Both the position numbers and the translations under genes were made by a program. A stretch of 64,000 nt of DNA from assembly GCA_027886185.1 (NCBI GenBank), contig WOAB01000226.1:992001-1056000 (forward strand), read 5' to 3'. The notes under the pieces were generated by a model that saw only the letters and a list, made by a program, of their open reading frames with translations, did not search any database and was not told the origin of the DNA. Shown here one piece after another: positions 60,716 through 64,000 of this stretch (the stretch's first letter is position 1; every line of letters begins with the position of its first letter). This DNA comes from Rheum nobile (lineage: Eukaryota; Streptophyta; Magnoliopsida; Caryophyllales; Polygonaceae).

Positions 60716-62084
60716 AGTGTTATATAGTTAACAAAAATATTGTTTTTTGAAGGTGGAATTAGAACAACAATTTGAGGCTGCTGTTGTAGAGGAAGTGGTA
60801 GAGAAAGTTGTTGTAGAGGAAGTTGTTGTTGTAGAGGAAGTTGTTGACAAAGACAAGGAGGACAAGGATAACAAGGAGGACAAAGAGGCTGACAAAGAAG
60901 TTGAAGACAAGGAGGACAAAGAGAATGAGGTTTCTGACAAGGAGGTGGGAGAGAGTGTACAACAACAGGAGGTGGATCAAGCAGGACAAGGAGATCAAGT
61001 TGCTGACAAGGAAGTTGCTGGCAAGGAAGGGATTGAAGAAATTGCAACTCAAAAGCAAAAGAGTACAAGCATGGAAGATATTGTATGAGTTAATGATTAT
61101 TAGTGCATGAATGAATAATTATTGGTGCATCAATGAATGCTTGTTAATGAATATTTGTTAATAACTGTCAGTGAATGAATGGATGCTTTTTGGTGCATCT
61201 GTTAATAACTTTTTCTGTGTGTATGTGTTGTAGGACAACATCACCAAGCAAAAAGTGCAAGACGATAATGTAAATAAGCAACCAAAAAAGGTATATAAAA
61301 CAAGATGTTTATCTCTGAATTATTCATTGTCTAACTAAGTGTTATCCGTTTCAAACAATTTCACAATTCAAAAAACTTGTGAATGTGGGGTTTGTCAGGT
61401 GAAATTTGTGTGCAGTTCTGAGCCAAAAGGTATAGCTGATGCTACACCAGCAGAGAAAAGGAACATTTTTCCTTCTGAAAACACAATTTCACCATTTAAG
61501 GAGAGAGAGGTAAATATTTCAGAAAGAACAACACCCGATGAGAAGATCATTTACAATTGGATAACTGTTGAAGAAGGAGGGGAAACGTAAGTACATATTT
61601 AATTATATGAATTTGGTTATAACATTTAATAACATGTAGCTAGCTAGTTCACGAATTGGTTTTTTTTTTTTTGTTGCAGTGAAGATGTTTTCCGAATGGC
61701 AGATACCACTCTCAAGAAAAGGGACTTGATTACACTGGCTGTAAATGCTGAAATAGACAGTCTGTTAATTGATGCATTTACAGTCATGTTAAATGAAAAT
61801 GAAACATATAGGGGTCGTATGTCACCGTTGAGATTCTTTCTACCGTCATTGACTATGGTAAGACACAACTTTGCAACAATATTATGTTAATTTGTGCTCT
61901 AATTTATTAATTTCCATTTTTTGTATTCGCAGACTTTTGCTTGTGATGACACCTTATACACAATGGAGGAGAAATCTATCATATTCACAGATTCAGTGCT
62001 GAAAACATTTGTTGCTGTCAAGGGTTTTAAGAACAAAAATTACACAATTAAAAATGTTGATGTGGTAATTATCTTACACTCAGC

Positions 62085-62550
62085 TTTTACTGGTGCATGA
62101 GTATGTTCATCAAACTGTATGAGGTTTTTATTATTGGTGTATGAGTTAGTATGTTAAAGTTCATGAGTGATCGTGTGATTGTATGTTGGTGCATGAGACA
62201 GTGTTTTGTATGTTGGTGCATGAGACAGTGCTCAAAAGTGCATGAGGTTTGTTTGTAGGTGCATGGAGTATTGTTTGTTGGTGCATGAGGGTTTTTATTA
62301 TTGGTGCATGAGTTAGTATTAGTGATTTTGTGGTTGTATGTTGGTGCATGAGACAGTGTTTGTATGTTGGTGCATGAGACAATGCTCCAAAGTGCATGGA
62401 CCAATGCTTTCAGGTGCATGAAGTATTGTTTGTAGAGTGCATGAACTACTGTTTCTGGGTGAATCAGTGATTACATTTGAAGGAATAGTTGTTGGTGCAT
62501 GAGGGGTTGGATGTATGTGCATTAAAACTGCATTAGTGTGCATGGGTAAG
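62085..62550 (+). repeat. TGCATG array in intron 11
   Basis: About 14 copies, chiefly TTGGTGCATGAGACAGTG and AAAGTGCATG forms, with a local duplication (62180-62240 and 62335-62395). Confidence 0.92.
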
Positions 62551-63384
62551 TCCATATTGTTATTAGATACTTACAATCTATTTTTCTTTTACTTGTACAG
62601 TTCTTTTACCCAATTATTAGCCAAGGGCATTACTATTTGATTGCAATAAATGTCAAGAACCCCAGTTTCCATATCATAGACAACTCATCAAGTGGGAGCG
62701 ATGACAAGTATGGAAAAGTACCATCTACTCTGGTGAGTATACATTGAGTATAATGATTTTTATAACAATTAAAGGTTTTGATATACACAAATGTTATAGA
62801 ATTTAACCGCTTTATTTGTGCAGAGACATTTGATGGTCAGTTTCTTATTGAATCATGATATGGAAGCCAAAGCTAAAGCAATTGAAGACATTGCAAATGT
62901 CCCATGTGAAAGGCTGCAAATGAAATGGAGGGATGGAAAAAACAAAGTTGACTGTGGGGTCTTTCTACTAAGACATATGGAGACATATATGGGCAATGGA
63001 CTCTCAAGCTGGAATCCTAAACTGAATACGGGAGACAAACGCCAGTTGGCAAAGCTTAGGATCAAGTATTGCTACGCCCTCCTAACCAGCGAGTTTAATG
63101 AAAAGAAGGCCAGAGTTGAAGAAATTATTCAAGAGAAGAAAGCTGGAAATGTAGCAGCTGTGCGTGGTCGTGGGCGTGGGAAAAAGAATGTTTCAATGTA
63201 ATTTTGACTAATCTAGTGAACAGTTTAGGTAATGGTTGTAGGAATTTAGGTAATCTAGCAGATGTTTTCAAGAAACAGTAGGTGTATTTGTAAGTATCAG
63301 GTCATCTATCGGACAATACACATTTGAACAGTATATTAATGTTTCTCATTGAAAGATCAATGCTCATTCAAGCTTTGCAACAAA

Positions 63385-64000
63385 CTGCATGAGTTGAATT
63401 GTAAAAAGTGCATGACTTAATATATGTTTCAACATGAACAGAATCAGTGATTTTGTAATGGTGCATGGGTAATTTGTGGAAAGTGCATGAGTTATTATGT
63501 GTTGGTGCATGACTTAATATCTATTTGAACATGGAACAGAATTAGTGAGTCTGTATTGGTGCATGGCGAGTATGTGGAAAGTGCATGAATTATTATGTGT
63601 TGGTGCATGACTCAGTATGTGTTGGTGCATGACTTGTTATGTGTTGGTGCCTGAGTTATTATGTGTCAGAACAAAATAATGATTTTGGTGAATGAGTAGT
63701 ATGTCGAAAGTGCATGAGTCATCGTTAGTTGGTGCATGACTAAATATGTAAAAGTGCATGAATTAATTGATGTTATAACAGAACTAAACAACCAGGGCTA
63801 ATTACAAAAAAACACCATAAACTACAACATAAACTACACCAAAAACAAACCATTGATGTTGTACCAGAATTACAAAGTCAAGGCTTTTACAAAAACACCA
63901 TAAGCTACCCCAAACAAACCTTTGTTGGTGCATGAGTTGATATGTAAAAGTGCATGAGTCACTGTATTTTGGTGCATGAGTGAGTATACATAAGTGTATT
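63385..64000 (+). repeat. TGCATG array downstream of the Ulp1-like gene, running off the window
   Basis: About 15 copies, mainly TGTTGGTGCATGACTT and GTGGAAAGTGCATGAGTT, continue to the window edge. No gene is seen in 63202-64000. Confidence 0.9.

Larger units (their letters stand above)
56231..63201 (+). pseudogene. Ulp1/C48 cysteine-protease-like gene, 13 exons, three in-frame stops
   Basis: Exons: 56231-56261, 57155-57388, 57803-57873, 57944-58900, 59544-60362, 60458-60505, 60753-61082, 61234-61290, 61399-61586, 61680-61857, 61933-62064, 62601-62732, 62824-63201. All are GT-AG and in phase (exon 3/4 borders are the least sure), about 1184 codons. The N-terminal half has a Lys/Glu-rich region, then a domain (VISSYVLSQTDF, LGHYVCSRFHPLN) seen in plant transposon-linked Ulp1 proteins. 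A low-complexity Glu/Lys/Val region follows (exon 7). The C-terminus has the protease triad: His at 62628 in GHYYLIAINV, Asp at 62679 in IIDNS, Cys at 62953 in DCGVFLLRHME. Stops TAG 59613, TAG 59925 and TAA 60201 lie in exon 5. Probably transposon-derived (inference). Confidence 0.75.

Overview
This is a gene-poor, transposon-dense stretch of a plant nuclear genome. The evidence is GT-AG introns, a Dicer-like gene of the plant DCL4 type, a QWRF/augmin-type gene, and plant LTR, LINE and MULE transposons. The organism is probably a core eudicot. Naming a family (for example Amaranthaceae) would be a guess. All calls come from reading the sequence; no searches were run.

Two host genes look intact, both on the minus strand. 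The first (12507 to 937) is a complete 25-exon DICER-LIKE 4 gene. Its exons join in phase to a predicted 1620-residue protein with helicase, PAZ, two RNase III domains and two dsRNA-binding domains, all catalytic acids present. The second (32296 to 28322) is a six-exon, 604-residue QWRF-motif gene resembling AUGMIN SUBUNIT 8.

Between them lies a decayed MULE-type transposon (about 15.1-27.3 kb). It carries two convergent pseudogenes: a plant-mobile-domain (MAIN-like) gene on + and a MULE transposase on -. A Ty3/Gypsy retrotransposon (17167-23953, target duplication GGTGA, CRM-like features) is inserted in the mobile-domain gene, and its own LTR is interrupted by a 2.5-kb solo LTR (target duplication GCGAT). 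From 33.8 to 39.7 kb is an odd repeat block of hairpin palindromes, telomere-like T/G repeats and an AT-rich tandem array, split by another solo LTR (target duplication ATATT) and possibly bounded by short inverted termini.

From 42.5 to 55.2 kb is a dead LINE. A second Gypsy element with 2.56-kb LTRs (46420-54954, target duplication CTGGG) sits in its RNase H region, and a 214-bp SINE-like insertion (target duplication ACTAA) sits in that element's protease region, giving three nesting levels.

The right end (56.2-63.2 kb, +) is a 13-exon Ulp1/C48-protease-like gene with every splice junction in phase but three in-frame stops, all in exon 5. Its larger introns and 3' flank are filled with about 80 copies of TGCATG, the reverse complement of the plant RY element CATGCA. 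The exons contain almost none. This intron-restricted array and the palindrome/telomere-like/AT block are the most unusual signals here.
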